Assembly: GCF_019890615.1 (NCBI RefSeq)
Contig: NZ_JAINVZ010000014.1
Location: 124,001-188,000, forward strand
Direction of reading: 5' to 3'
DNA length: 64,000 nt
From: Streptantibioticus parmotrematis
GTDB lineage: Bacteria; Actinomycetota; Actinomycetes; Streptomycetales; Streptomycetaceae
Part shown: positions 8,628-17,104 of the stretch, piece after piece
Position numbering within the stretch: the stretch's first letter is position 1
Layout of the letters: each line of letters opens with the position of its first letter
The notes under the pieces: generated by a model
What the model was told of the DNA's origin: nothing
Seen by the model: only the letters and a program-made list of their open reading frames with translations
The model's database searches: none
Program-made: the position numbers and the translations under genes

Positions 8628-10508
8628 TCACGCCGCCGCGGTGGCGGCCAGTGGGTTGGGAATGGTGACGTAGACGGACTGGGTGGCCACCGGGCCCACG
8701 AGTTCGTCGAGGCCGCGGACTCTCGTCAGGAGGTTGGCCTTGCAGCCCAGCACCGGGCTGTGCAGCAGGAGTTCGGGCAGCGACGAGGTCCCGGTGCGGG
8801 CGCGTTCGGCCAGGAAGCGGCGGAACGCGGCCAGCAGCACGCGTTCGTCCGCGAGCCCCTGCGCGCCGAAGGCGCCGATCAGGCCGAGCACGTTGTTGAC
8901 GCCCAGGTAGTACGCGAAGCGCTCGTCGGCGACCGCGTCGGGCACGAAGGTGTCGCTGACCTCGCCGATGCCGGGCAGCCGGGCGGCCAGCGCCGCGCGG
9001 TGCGACTCGCGGAAGTAGTAGCCCTGGTTGTCGCGGTAGCGCCCGCCCACCGGCCAGCCCTCGCCGTCGAGCACGACGAGCGTGTTCTGCTGGTGGGCCT
9101 CCAGCGCCACGCCCGCCTCGCCGTCCAGCCACAGCACCGGCCGGACCACGGCGTCCAGGTAGCGCAGGAACCATTCGGTGGCCACCGCGGCGCCGGGACG
9201 GCCGGTGCGCGCGGCGAGCCGGGCGGTCAACTCGGCCAGCCGGGACCGCAGTTCGGTCGCGGGACGGTCGGGGCGGGGCCGGGGCGAGGTGAGCCCGGCC
9301 AGGCAGCACACGTCGTCCTCGTCACCGAACGGCGCGTGCCGCAGCACCACGTCCAGGCCCGGCACCGGTTCGCCGTCCGGGGTGTCGACGGCGAGCCACG
9401 CGGGGTCGCGCACGACGTCGAAGCGCGGGTGGACGGCGTGCCACTGGGCGGCGAGGCCGCTGCGCAGCAGCCGGTGCACCTCGACTCCGCGCACGAGTTC
9501 CTTGCGCAGGTTCTCCCGGCGGGAGTTGGTGACCCGTACCGCGAGCGACAGCTTGAGCATCGCCGGGGCGCCGGGCCGGTGCACGGTGCGCAGTGAGGAG
9601 GTGGGGAACCACGGGTCGCCGTGCGGACCGAGGTCGTGCAGCAGCCCGGCTTCCACCAGGGCCCGCACCTGGGGCCGGTGGCGCAGCTCGCGGGCCTGCC
9701 AGGGGTGCACCGGCAACGCCACGGTCCCCTCGGGCAACCGGGGCCCGCAGCCCGCGAGTTGGGCGGTGATCCGGGCGGCGGGCACCGGTCTGCCGCGCTG
9801 CGTCCACGCGGAGTCGGTGGCCAGCACGGAGCGGTCGACGGCCATCCAGTGCAGGGCGAACGACCCGCGGGTCTCCGGGGACCAGTCACGGGCCTCGGCG
9901 TCGGTGAAGCCCTCGCGGCTCTTGGGCGTCGGGTGCAGCGGGTGTCCGAGCAGCAGCGCCTGTTCGCCGTCGAGGAACGCGGTCGTGTCCGCCGGGGGCG
10001 CGGGCCGGGCCCTGCGCTCCTCCAGGAACAGCGCGGTGCGGCGCACCGAGTCGGCGATCCGTCCGGCCAGGTCGGCGCTGTCGGCCGGTGCGGCGCCGGA
10101 CTCGCGGGCGAGCAGCGCGCCGAGGGTGACCGCGTCCAGGCAGGCGTCGGCGGCGACGCCCTCGACGGTGGGCGGGCCGAAGCGGTGGGCGCCGGCGAGC
10201 GACCAGTGGCGCACCGGCACCCGCAGCACGATGCCGGTCGCCGCCAGCGGGACGCGCAGCACGCGGCCGGTGGCGGAGGCGGTCGAGCCGATCGCGGAGG
10301 CGGTCGAGCCGTCGCCGTCCTCGGGTGTCAGGCCGGTCTCGCGCGCCCAGCAGCGCAGCAGGTTCTCGGTGGTGGCCGCGTCGGCCGCCGCGTGGGCGCC
10401 GGACTGCTCCAGCGGGTCGTCCCCGGCGGCCCGGGGCGCGGGCACCGTCGGGGTGGGCGGGGTGCGGGTGGCGCCGTTCGGCGACGCCGACGAGGAGTGG
10501 GAGGTCAT
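8628..10508 (-). CDS. IucA/IucC-family NIS siderophore synthetase
   Basis: NRPS-independent siderophore synthetase that adenylates a carboxylate (often citrate) and condenses it with an amine. The 626-residue product has the family landmarks: GHPLHPTPKSR, SSLRTVHRP (nucleotide-binding Ser/Arg), KLSLAVRVTNSRREN, EAHQQNTLVVLDG, and a C-terminal FhuF-like part with NQGYYFRESHR. The ATG overlaps the upstream aminotransferase stop by 4 bp (ATGA), indicating translational coupling. The first 80 residues are low-complexity and include a duplicated STASAIG/STASATG heptapeptide. A longer open frame to 12362 is rejected because it merely overlaps the aminotransferase. Confidence 0.92.
   Translation of the reverse strand: MTSHSSSASPNGATRTPPTPTVPAPRAAGDDPLEQSGAHAAADAATTENLLRCWARETGLTPEDGDGSTASAIGSTASATGRVLRVPLAATGIVLRVPVRHWSLAGAHRFGPPTVEGVAADACLDAVTLGALLARESGAAPADSADLAGRIADSVRRTALFLEERRARPAPPADTTAFLDGEQALLLGHPLHPTPKSREGFTDAEARDWSPETRGSFALHWMAVDRSVLATDSAWTQRGRPVPAARITAQLAGCGPRLPEGTVALPVHPWQARELRHRPQVRALVEAGLLHDLGPHGDPWFPTSSLRTVHRPGAPAMLKLSLAVRVTNSRRENLRKELVRGVEVHRLLRSGLAAQWHAVHPRFDVVRDPAWLAVDTPDGEPVPGLDVVLRHAPFGDEDDVCCLAGLTSPRPRPDRPATELRSRLAELTARLAARTGRPGAAVATEWFLRYLDAVVRPVLWLDGEAGVALEAHQQNTLVVLDGEGWPVGGRYRDNQGYYFRESHRAALAARLPGIGEVSDTFVPDAVADERFAYYLGVNNVLGLIGAFGAQGLADERVLLAAFRRFLAERARTGTSSLPELLLHSPVLGCKANLLTRVRGLDELVGPVATQSVYVTIPNPLAATAAA
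10273..10312 (-). repeat. 21-bp tandem duplication inside the NIS synthetase gene
   Basis: Two near-identical copies (10273-10293 and 10294-10312) encode the repeated heptapeptide STASAIG/STASATG in the low-complexity N-terminus. The frame is preserved. Confidence 0.75.
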
Positions 10509-12079
10509 CGCTGGGCTCCGTCGCAGGGGGTGGGGTCCGCCGCGCGGCGGTCGCGCCGGGCGGTCCGTTCGGCCGCGTCGATGGCGTCGGCCAGCCGGTC
10601 CAGGACCGCTTCGGCCTGTTCGTCGGTGATGGTGAGCGGGGGCAGCAGGCGTACGACGGCGCCGTGCCTGCCGCCGAGTTCGACGATGAGTCCGCGGCGC
10701 AGCGCCTCGGCCCGCACCGCGGCGGCGAGTCCCGGGGCCGCGGGCAGCGCGCCGTACTCGTCGCGTTCGGCCTCGGCATCGACGAGTTCCACGCCGATCA
10801 TCAGCCCGCGGCCGCGGACGTCGCCGACGCAGGAGTGGTGGGCGGCGAGCGAGCGCAGCCGGGTGAGCATCACGGCGCCGACCGCGCCGGCGCGCTCGGC
10901 GAGGCGGTTGGCGGTGACGTACCGCAGCGTGGCCGTGCCCGCCGCCATCGCCAGCTGGTTGCCGCGGAAGGTGCCCGCGTGGGCGCCCGGTTCCCAGACG
11001 TCGAGGTCGTCGCGGTAGACGATGACGGCGAGCGGCAGGCTGCCGCCGATCGCCTTGGACATCACCATCACGTCGGGCACGACACCGCTGTGGTCGGTGC
11101 CCCAGAAGGCGCCGGTGCGGCCGACGCCGGTCTGCACCTCGTCGGCGACGAGCGGGATGCCGCGCGCGGCGGTGATCTCCCGCATCCGGCGCAGCCACTC
11201 GTCCGGCGCGGGCACCACGCCGCCCTCGCCCTGCACCGGCTCGACCAGCATCGCGGCCGGGGGTTCGACGCCGCCCGCGGGATCGTCCAGCAGGTTGGCG
11301 GTGAGCCGCGCGGACAACTCGGCGGCCTGCCGACCCCCGACGCCGAACGGGCAGCGGTAGTCGTACGGGTACGGCAGCCGCGTCACGCCGGGCACGGCGG
11401 CGGGCGGGCGCGCCGGGGTGCCGCCGCTCGCCGCGTGCGCGCCGTCGGTCATGCCGTGGTAGGCGCCGGAGAAGGCGAGCAGGCCGTGGCGGCCGGTCGC
11501 GGCGCGGGTCAGCTTCAGCGCGGCCTCGACCGCGTCGGTGCCCGCGGGGCCGCAGAACTGCACCTTCGCGCGGTCGGCCAGCGCGGGCGGCAGGGTCTCG
11601 AACAGGGCGGTGGTGAAGGCGTCCTTGACCGGCGTCGCGAGGTCGAGCACGTGCAGCGGGGCGCCGGAGTCGAGGACCGAGCGGATCGCCTCCAGCGCGA
11701 CCGGGTGGTTGTGGCCGAGGGCCAGCGACCCGGCGCCGGACAGGCAGTCGAGGTAGCGGCGGCCGTCGGCGCCCTCCACGGTCATCCCGCGGGCGCGCAC
11801 CGGGACGATGGGGAGCGAGCGAGCGTAGGTGCGGGCGGCGGACTCGCGCGCGGCCTGTCGGCGCAGGATGCCCTCGCCCGAGACCTCGTCCCCCGGGGCC
11901 TGCGGCGCGCCCGAGACCTCGTCCCCGGAGGCCGACGGGGCGTCCACGGCGTCCCCGTCCGGGGCGGACGCGCCGCCGGTGGCGCCCGGGTGCGGGGGCG
12001 GAGCGCCGCCGGTGTCGTCCCCGTGGGCGGACGGTCCGCCGTGCGGCGGTGACGGGGCGATGGATGGCGGTCCGGCCAC
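10505..12079 (-). CDS. Diaminobutyrate--2-oxoglutarate aminotransferase family protein
   Basis: PLP class III aminotransferase of the DABA type. Relatives make L-2,4-diaminobutyrate from aspartate semialdehyde and glutamate as a siderophore building block. A low-complexity leader of about 65 residues is followed by the family core: LDCLSGAGSLALGHNHP, FCGPAGTDAVEAALKL, AFSGAYHGMTDGA, LVADEVQTGVGRTG and the PLP lysine in VMSKAIGG. The GTG start is favoured by GGGAGGT 8 bp upstream, although it includes the disordered leader. It is first in the three-gene operon and is coupled to the synthetase. Confidence 0.9.
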   Translation of the reverse strand: MAGPPSIAPSPPHGGPSAHGDDTGGAPPPHPGATGGASAPDGDAVDAPSASGDEVSGAPQAPGDEVSGEGILRRQAARESAARTYARSLPIVPVRARGMTVEGADGRRYLDCLSGAGSLALGHNHPVALEAIRSVLDSGAPLHVLDLATPVKDAFTTALFETLPPALADRAKVQFCGPAGTDAVEAALKLTRAATGRHGLLAFSGAYHGMTDGAHAASGGTPARPPAAVPGVTRLPYPYDYRCPFGVGGRQAAELSARLTANLLDDPAGGVEPPAAMLVEPVQGEGGVVPAPDEWLRRMREITAARGIPLVADEVQTGVGRTGAFWGTDHSGVVPDVMVMSKAIGGSLPLAVIVYRDDLDVWEPGAHAGTFRGNQLAMAAGTATLRYVTANRLAERAGAVGAVMLTRLRSLAAHHSCVGDVRGRGLMIGVELVDAEAERDEYGALPAAPGLAAAVRAEALRRGLIVELGGRHGAVVRLLPPLTITDEQAEAVLDRLADAIDAAERTARRDRRAADPTPCDGAQR

Positions 12080-12507
12080 GAGGCGCTACCTCCCGGGTGG
12101 GGTCGGCGTACTGACGACGCTGATCACGCTGATGACACTGACGAGGGAGTGCCCACGGACCGGACCCGTGCCGACCGGGACTCCCCCTCGGTATCAACGC
12201 GACGGCGCTTGATCGGCAACGGGCGGGATTCCGTTTCGTCCGGGGCGCGCACGCGAGTTCGTCCGAGGCGCGCACGCGAGTGCGCGGCGCGCGCGACGCG
12301 TACGCCCGACGCGGCGTGCGCCCCTGTGCGCACCCATGCGCACCCACCCGCCGCCCGGCCATCCTTCACACGGGAACCACAGCCCCGCCCCGATCCGTCC
12401 TCAACCGCACCGGCATCATGGGAACGCCCCAGCCGGGGCCATGACAACGAGCAGCGAGCGGCGGCCACCGCCCAGCGTGCGCCGCCGCACACAGGGGGAC
12501 AGACCCA
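12080..12507. other. Divergent intergenic region, siderophore operon / secreted protease
   Basis: 428 bp that must hold both divergent promoters. It contains four degenerate 9-bp tandem units (12109-12144, consensus CGCTGATGA) just upstream of the aminotransferase. Two 21-bp direct repeats lie at 12238-12258 and 12261-12281 (GTCCGRGGCGCGCACGCGAGT). I searched by eye for a DmdR/IdeR-type iron box (TTAGGTTAGGCTAACCTAA) and saw none. Confidence 0.6.
12109..12144. repeat. Four degenerate 9-bp tandem repeats upstream of the siderophore operon
   Basis: Units TACTGACGA, CGCTGATCA, CGCTGATGA and CACTGACGA run head to tail. They end 29 bp before the GTG start of the aminotransferase on the opposite strand, in the 5' leader or promoter. 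Confidence 0.65.
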
Positions 12508-13689
12508 ATGCCACGCATCCGGCCGCGAATTCGCCGGTCGGCGTTCGCGGCGGTGGCCGTCACGGCGCTCGTCGCCGCGTCGGCCACCGCCTGCGGGCCC
12601 GACGGCGACAGCGCCGACGCCAAGCCGAGTCAGGCCGCCACGGCCGCCTCATCCACCTCGTCCGCCACCGCGGGCCCGCATCTGCCCGGTGATCTGCCCA
12701 CCAGCTTGCAGGAGTTGCGCAAGTGGAAGCAGGGCGACTGGAAGAAGTGGGACCACTGGGCGCGCCAGGCGGCCGACTTCGCCAACCCGGTCATCAAGGA
12801 CCTGTGGAAGCCGTCGCGCATGAGTGAGGCCAAGGACAGCCCCGACCAGGTGCCCACGGGCGTCGGCCAGGACCAGGGCATCACGGACCCGGCGCCGGCC
12901 AGGAAGCAGGCTCAGGCGGTGCCGACGCCGTACCACGCCGACGCGGCCCCGGTCGGCAAGGTCTTCTTCGACAGCCCCAGCGGCCCGATGGTCTGCTCCG
13001 GCACGGTCGTCGAGGACCCGGCGCACCCCGGCAAGTCCGATCTGGTGTGGACGGCGGGGCACTGCGTGCACTCCGGCGCCAAGGGCGGCTGGTACCGCAA
13101 CATCGCCTTCGTGCCGTCCTACAACGACGACGGCCTGTCCGCCGCGCAGACGCAGAACGCGCCGGAGTCCGAGGTGGCCCCGTACGGCGTGTGGTGGGCG
13201 GACTGGGCGCAGACCTCCAGCCAGTGGATCTCCACCGGCGCGGAGACCGGCGGCAGCGGGTCCCCGTACGACTTCGCGATCCTGCACGTGAAGCCGGAGA
13301 ACGGCGGCGGCAAGTCGCTCCAGGAGACGGTCGGCGCGGCGCTTCCGGTGTGGTTCGACGCGCCGTCGGCGACCGCCATGTCGTCGCTGGGCGCCTGGGG
13401 TTACCCGGCCGCGCCGCCGTACGACGGGCAGCGGATGTTCGACTGCGTCGACAAGCCGGGGCGGCTGTCGCTCGACCCGGCGGCGCCCACCGAATACCGC
13501 ATCGGCTGCTCGATGACCGGTGGTTCGTCGGGCGGCGGCTGGTTCACCAAGGAACCGAACGGGCAGCTGGCGCTGGTGTCGAACACCTCGATCGGCCCGT
13601 CGGACAACTCCTGGCTGGCGGGCCCGCACCTGGGCTCGGTCGCGCAGGGTGTCTTCGACTCGATCAGCGAGAAGTTCGCCAACCAGTAG
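12508..13689 (+). CDS. Secreted trypsin-like serine peptidase
   Basis: Exported endopeptidase of the chymotrypsin/V8-like fold. The 393-residue product begins with a basic n-region and a hydrophobic stretch (AAVAVTALVAASATAC). The Cys at about 29 could be a lipidated cysteine, but the lipobox is weak. A low-complexity and helical propeptide-like region runs to about 150. The catalytic triad is visible: His in WTAGHC (about 184), Asp in PYDFAIL (about 255) and Ser in TGGSSGGGW (about 339). Cysteines flanking the triad could form disulfides. GGGGGACAG precedes the ATG. It is monocistronic with a strong terminator after it. Substrate unknown. Confidence 0.85.
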   Translation: MPRIRPRIRRSAFAAVAVTALVAASATACGPDGDSADAKPSQAATAASSTSSATAGPHLPGDLPTSLQELRKWKQGDWKKWDHWARQAADFANPVIKDLWKPSRMSEAKDSPDQVPTGVGQDQGITDPAPARKQAQAVPTPYHADAAPVGKVFFDSPSGPMVCSGTVVEDPAHPGKSDLVWTAGHCVHSGAKGGWYRNIAFVPSYNDDGLSAAQTQNAPESEVAPYGVWWADWAQTSSQWISTGAETGGSGSPYDFAILHVKPENGGGKSLQETVGAALPVWFDAPSATAMSSLGAWGYPAAPPYDGQRMFDCVDKPGRLSLDPAAPTEYRIGCSMTGGSSGGGWFTKEPNGQLALVSNTSIGPSDNSWLAGPHLGSVAQGVFDSISEKFANQ

Positions 13690-13711
13690 GCGCACGGCCG
13701 CCGTTGGACCG

Positions 13712-13755
13712 ACGCGACGGGCCCGCACCCCGGAGAGGGTGCGGGCCCGTCGCGT
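13712..13755. terminator. Bidirectional terminator between protease and hflX
   Basis: A perfect 19-bp inverted repeat (13712-13730 with 13737-13755) with a 6-nt loop lies between two convergent genes, 22 bp past the protease stop and 64 bp past the hflX stop. Confidence 0.85.
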
Positions 13756-13819
13756 TCGGGACGTCCGCCTGCTTCGGCCTGCCTCCCGCTTCCGGGGCGG
13801 CCGTCGCCTGCGGGGCCGG

Positions 13820-15334
13820 TCAGTGCCGGGCGGCCAGTGCGTACGGCTCCAGCTCGGCCGCCAGGTCGTCGTGGACCCGCGCGGCCAGCAGGGTGCCCTC
13901 GGCGGTGTGCTCCTCGCGCAGCACCTCGCCCGCCGCGTGCACCCGGGAGACCAGCGCCCCCTGGGTGTACGGCACGAGCGCCTCGATCTCGACCGCCGGG
14001 CGCGGCAGTTCGTCGTCGATCAGGGTGAGCAGGTCGGCGACGCCCTCGCCGGTGCGCGCGGAGACCGCGATCGCGTGCTTCTCGTGGCGCAGCAGCCGCT
14101 GGAGGACCAGCGGGTCGGCCGCGTCGGCCTTGTTGACCACCACGATCTCCGGCACGTCCAGCGCGCCGACGTCGCGGAACACCTCGCGGACGGCGGCCAG
14201 TTGCTCCTCGGGCACCGGGTGCGAGCCGTCGACCACGTGCAGGATCAGGTCGGCGTCGGCGACCTCCTCCATCGTGGAACGGAACGCCTCCACCAGGTGG
14301 TGCGGCAGGTGGCGGACGAAGCCCACGGTGTCGGCCAGGGTGTAGAGGCGGCCGCTGGGGGTCTCCGCCCGGCGCACGGTCGGGTCCAGGGTGGCGAACA
14401 GCGCGTTCTCCACCAGCACGCCCGCGCCGGTGAGGCGGTTGAGCAGGGAGGACTTGCCCGCGTTGGTGTATCCGGCGATGGCGACCGACGGGACCTGGTG
14501 GCGCTTGCGTTCCTTGCGCTTCAGGTCGCGGCTGGTCTTCATCTCCGCGATCTCCCGGCGCATCTTCGCCATCTTCTCGCGGATGCGGCGCCGGTCGGTC
14601 TCGATCTTGGTCTCACCAGGGCCACGGGTGGCCATGCCGCCGCCGGACGAGCCGGAGCCACCGCCACCCATCTGCCGGGACAGCGACTGGCCCCAGCCGC
14701 GCAGCCTGGGCAGCATGTACTGCATCTGGGCCAGCGAGACCTGCGCCTTGCCCTCCCGGGACTTGGCGTGCTGGGCGAAGATGTCGAGGATCAGGGCGGT
14801 GCGGTCGACCACCTTGACCTTGACGACGTCCTCCAGGTGGATCAGCTGGCCGGGGCTCAGCTCACCGTCGCAGACCACGGTGTCGGCGCCGGTCTCCACG
14901 ACGATGTCGCGCAGCTCGTTCGCCTTGCCGGAGCCGATGTAGGTGGCCGGGTCGGGCTTGTCACGGCGCTGGATCACGCCGTCGAGGACGAGGGCGCCGG
15001 CGGTCTCGGCGAGCGCGGCCAGCTCCGCGAGGGAGTTGTCGGCATCGTCCGCGGTGCCGTCCGTCCAGACGCCGACCAGCACGACGCGCTCCAGGCGCAG
15101 CTGCCGGTACTCGACCTCGGTGACGTCTTCGAGCTCGGTGGAGAGCCCGGCGACCCGGCGCAGCGAGGCGCGCTCGGAACGGTCGAACTGGTCGCCGTCG
15201 CGCCCGCCGTCGTTCTCAAGGCTCCACGCGACGTCCTCCTCCATGAGGGCGTTCGCCCGGGTGTTCGCCTGAAGACGCCGGCGGTCGGCGGATGCGGAAG
15301 AGGCGGAAGAGGAGGAAGGGGTGGAGTGGGTCAT
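13820..15334 (-). CDS. hflX: Ribosome-associated GTPase HflX
   Basis: Binds the 50S subunit and splits or rescues stalled ribosomes under stress. The 504-residue product has the N-terminal HflX domain (about 50-210: DNSLAELAALAETAGA, YIGSGKANEL), a linker coiled coil and a Gly/Ser-rich loop (MGGGGSGSSGGG). The GTPase domain has G1 GYTNAGKSS at about 290, G2/G3 region LADTVGFVRHLPHHLVEAF and G4 VVNKADAAD. The first 20 residues are Ser/Ala-rich. Start ATG with GAAGGA upstream. In many bacteria hflX sits next to miaA. Here they are 6 kb apart on the same strand. Confidence 0.95.
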   Translation of the reverse strand: MTHSTPSSSSASSASADRRRLQANTRANALMEEDVAWSLENDGGRDGDQFDRSERASLRRVAGLSTELEDVTEVEYRQLRLERVVLVGVWTDGTADDADNSLAELAALAETAGALVLDGVIQRRDKPDPATYIGSGKANELRDIVVETGADTVVCDGELSPGQLIHLEDVVKVKVVDRTALILDIFAQHAKSREGKAQVSLAQMQYMLPRLRGWGQSLSRQMGGGGSGSSGGGMATRGPGETKIETDRRRIREKMAKMRREIAEMKTSRDLKRKERKRHQVPSVAIAGYTNAGKSSLLNRLTGAGVLVENALFATLDPTVRRAETPSGRLYTLADTVGFVRHLPHHLVEAFRSTMEEVADADLILHVVDGSHPVPEEQLAAVREVFRDVGALDVPEIVVVNKADAADPLVLQRLLRHEKHAIAVSARTGEGVADLLTLIDDELPRPAVEIEALVPYTQGALVSRVHAAGEVLREEHTAEGTLLAARVHDDLAAELEPYALAARH

Positions 15335-15505
15335 TGGATCCTTCGGTCAGCGGGAACTGCGGAACGGGACGGAACGCGGCGGCGTGGGCCGACAGGTCCC
15401 GTCGAGGGGAACAACGTACGGCGGGCCCGGTGGATTCCCGGGCCTGCCCCGCGTCGTCGCCCGCACGATGGTCGCACGGTGCGTCGGGCCCGTCACCCGG
15501 GTTTG

Positions 15506-16948
15506 CTAGCGGGCCGGGTCGGTGCGCCAGTCCGGGTGCCCGGGCATCGGCGGGGTGCGGTCGCCGTAGAGCCAGGGGTCGAGGAATCCGCGCAGGTCAC
15601 GGCCGCTGACCCGGGAGGCGAGGGCGATGAGGTCGGCCGTGGTGGCGTTGGCGTCGCGGTAGCGGGTGACCCAGGCGCGCTCCAGAGCACGGAAAGCGCG
15701 GTCGCCGATCTCCTGGTGCAACGCGTACAGCACCAGGCCGCCGCCGTCGTAGACGTTGTCGCGGAAGATGCCCAGCTGGCCGGAGCCGGGGCGCTTGGGG
15801 CGGGCGGGCGGTCCGTCGTCGGCGCGGTTGGCGGCGTCGCGGCGGTAGGCGGTGCGGGCCTGCTGTTCCAGGGAGGGGCCGTGTTCGACCTCGGCGCGGT
15901 AGCGCCACTCGTACCAGGTGGCGTGTCCCTCGTTGAGCCACAGGTCGGACCAGTCGGCGGGGGTGACACTGTCGCCGAACCACTGGTGGGACAGCTCGTG
16001 CACCATCAGCGGTGCCGCGAAGGACGCCGGGGCGAGCAGGACGCGGCGTTCGAAGAGCGAGAGCGTCTGGGTCTCCAGCTCGAAGCCGGTGGAGGTGTCG
16101 ACGCTGAGGATCCCGTACGTCTCGAACGGGTAGCGGCCGACCTGCCGCTCCATCCAGGCGATCTGCCCGGGCACCAGCGCGGCGCGGGCCGCCAGCCGGA
16201 TGCGGTCGGCCGCGCCGACCACGTCGCGCACCGGCAGCCCCTCGGGGCCGGTGGCGCGCAGGACGGCGGAGTGTCCGATGGAGATCTGGGCCAGTTCGGT
16301 GGCCATCGGGTGCGCGGTGCGGTACGTCCAGGTGACGCCGCCCGCGGTGGCGTGCGGCCGTCCGACGGGCAGTCCGTTCGCCACCACCGTGTAGCCGCGC
16401 GGCGCGGTGACGTGGAAGGTGAAGCGGGCCTTGTCGGAGGGGTGGTCGTCGCAGGGGAAGACCCGGCGGGCCGCCTCCGCCTGGTCGGCCAGGGCCAGGC
16501 CGTCCGGGGTGCGCACCCAGCCCCCGTCGTCGGCGGGCCCGCCCGGGTCGCTGGTGTGCCGGACGATGACGTCCAGTGGGCCACCGCGCGGCACCCGGTG
16601 CGCGGGCGTGACCAGCAGCCGCCCGCCGGACAGCCGGAAGCGCGCGGGCGCGCCGTCCACGCCGACCGAGCGCACGGTGCCGCGGGTGAAGTCCAGGTGG
16701 AAGCCGGTCAGCGCGGTCCTGGCGCGGGCGCGGATCCGGGTCACCGCGTCCAGCGGACGACCCGCGCCGCGGTAGTCGAAGGTCAGGTCGTACGCGGTGA
16801 CGTCGTAGCGGGGGTCGCCGACCTTCGGGTAGAGCCGGTCGCCGATCCCGGGCTGCGGGGGCTGCGGCAGCTGGGCGGCGGTCAGGACGGCGGCGGCGAG
16901 GAACGCGGTGGCGGTGGCGGCGGCCCGGCGTGCGGCGGATCGGGTCAT
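15506..16948 (-). CDS. Secreted M1-family zinc metallopeptidase
   Basis: Aminopeptidase of the M1 (gluzincin) family. A Sec signal peptide (RRAAATATAFLAAAVLTAAQ) starts the 480-residue protein. The N-terminal beta domain covers about 45-230. The catalytic domain has HELSHQWFG (HExxH) with the third zinc ligand in LWLNEGHATWYEW, the spacing of the family. It stops after the catalytic region and lacks the large C-terminal helical domain of PepN-type enzymes. A YDGGGLVLYALH segment follows. It lies between hflX and rshA on the same strand. Likely exported to scavenge peptides. Confidence 0.9.
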   Translation of the reverse strand: MTRSAARRAAATATAFLAAAVLTAAQLPQPPQPGIGDRLYPKVGDPRYDVTAYDLTFDYRGAGRPLDAVTRIRARARTALTGFHLDFTRGTVRSVGVDGAPARFRLSGGRLLVTPAHRVPRGGPLDVIVRHTSDPGGPADDGGWVRTPDGLALADQAEAARRVFPCDDHPSDKARFTFHVTAPRGYTVVANGLPVGRPHATAGGVTWTYRTAHPMATELAQISIGHSAVLRATGPEGLPVRDVVGAADRIRLAARAALVPGQIAWMERQVGRYPFETYGILSVDTSTGFELETQTLSLFERRVLLAPASFAAPLMVHELSHQWFGDSVTPADWSDLWLNEGHATWYEWRYRAEVEHGPSLEQQARTAYRRDAANRADDGPPARPKRPGSGQLGIFRDNVYDGGGLVLYALHQEIGDRAFRALERAWVTRYRDANATTADLIALASRVSGRDLRGFLDPWLYGDRTPPMPGHPDWRTDPAR

Positions 16949-17104
16949 GCGTCCACGGCTATCAGCGGGGCGCGCGATGCGCGGGCGTGACGCGCCTGGG
17001 GCGCGGCCGCCCGCATCCGATCGGATCAGGCGGGGTCCGGCAGGTGGCGGTGGGCGGCGGCGGATCGCGGAGGGCGGGAGCCCGGCGGAGGCCGGGGAAG
17101 CGGC

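Noticed and set aside
10509-12362. Upstream extension of the IucA/IucC frame by about 600 residues
   Set aside because: Covers the aminotransferase in another frame; Arg/Pro/Gly-rich translation. The ATG at 10508 with the 4-bp overlap is the natural start.
13520-16990. 1156-residue plus-strand frame across hflX and the M1 peptidase
   Set aside because: Shadow frame; both genes on the minus strand have complete family motifs.
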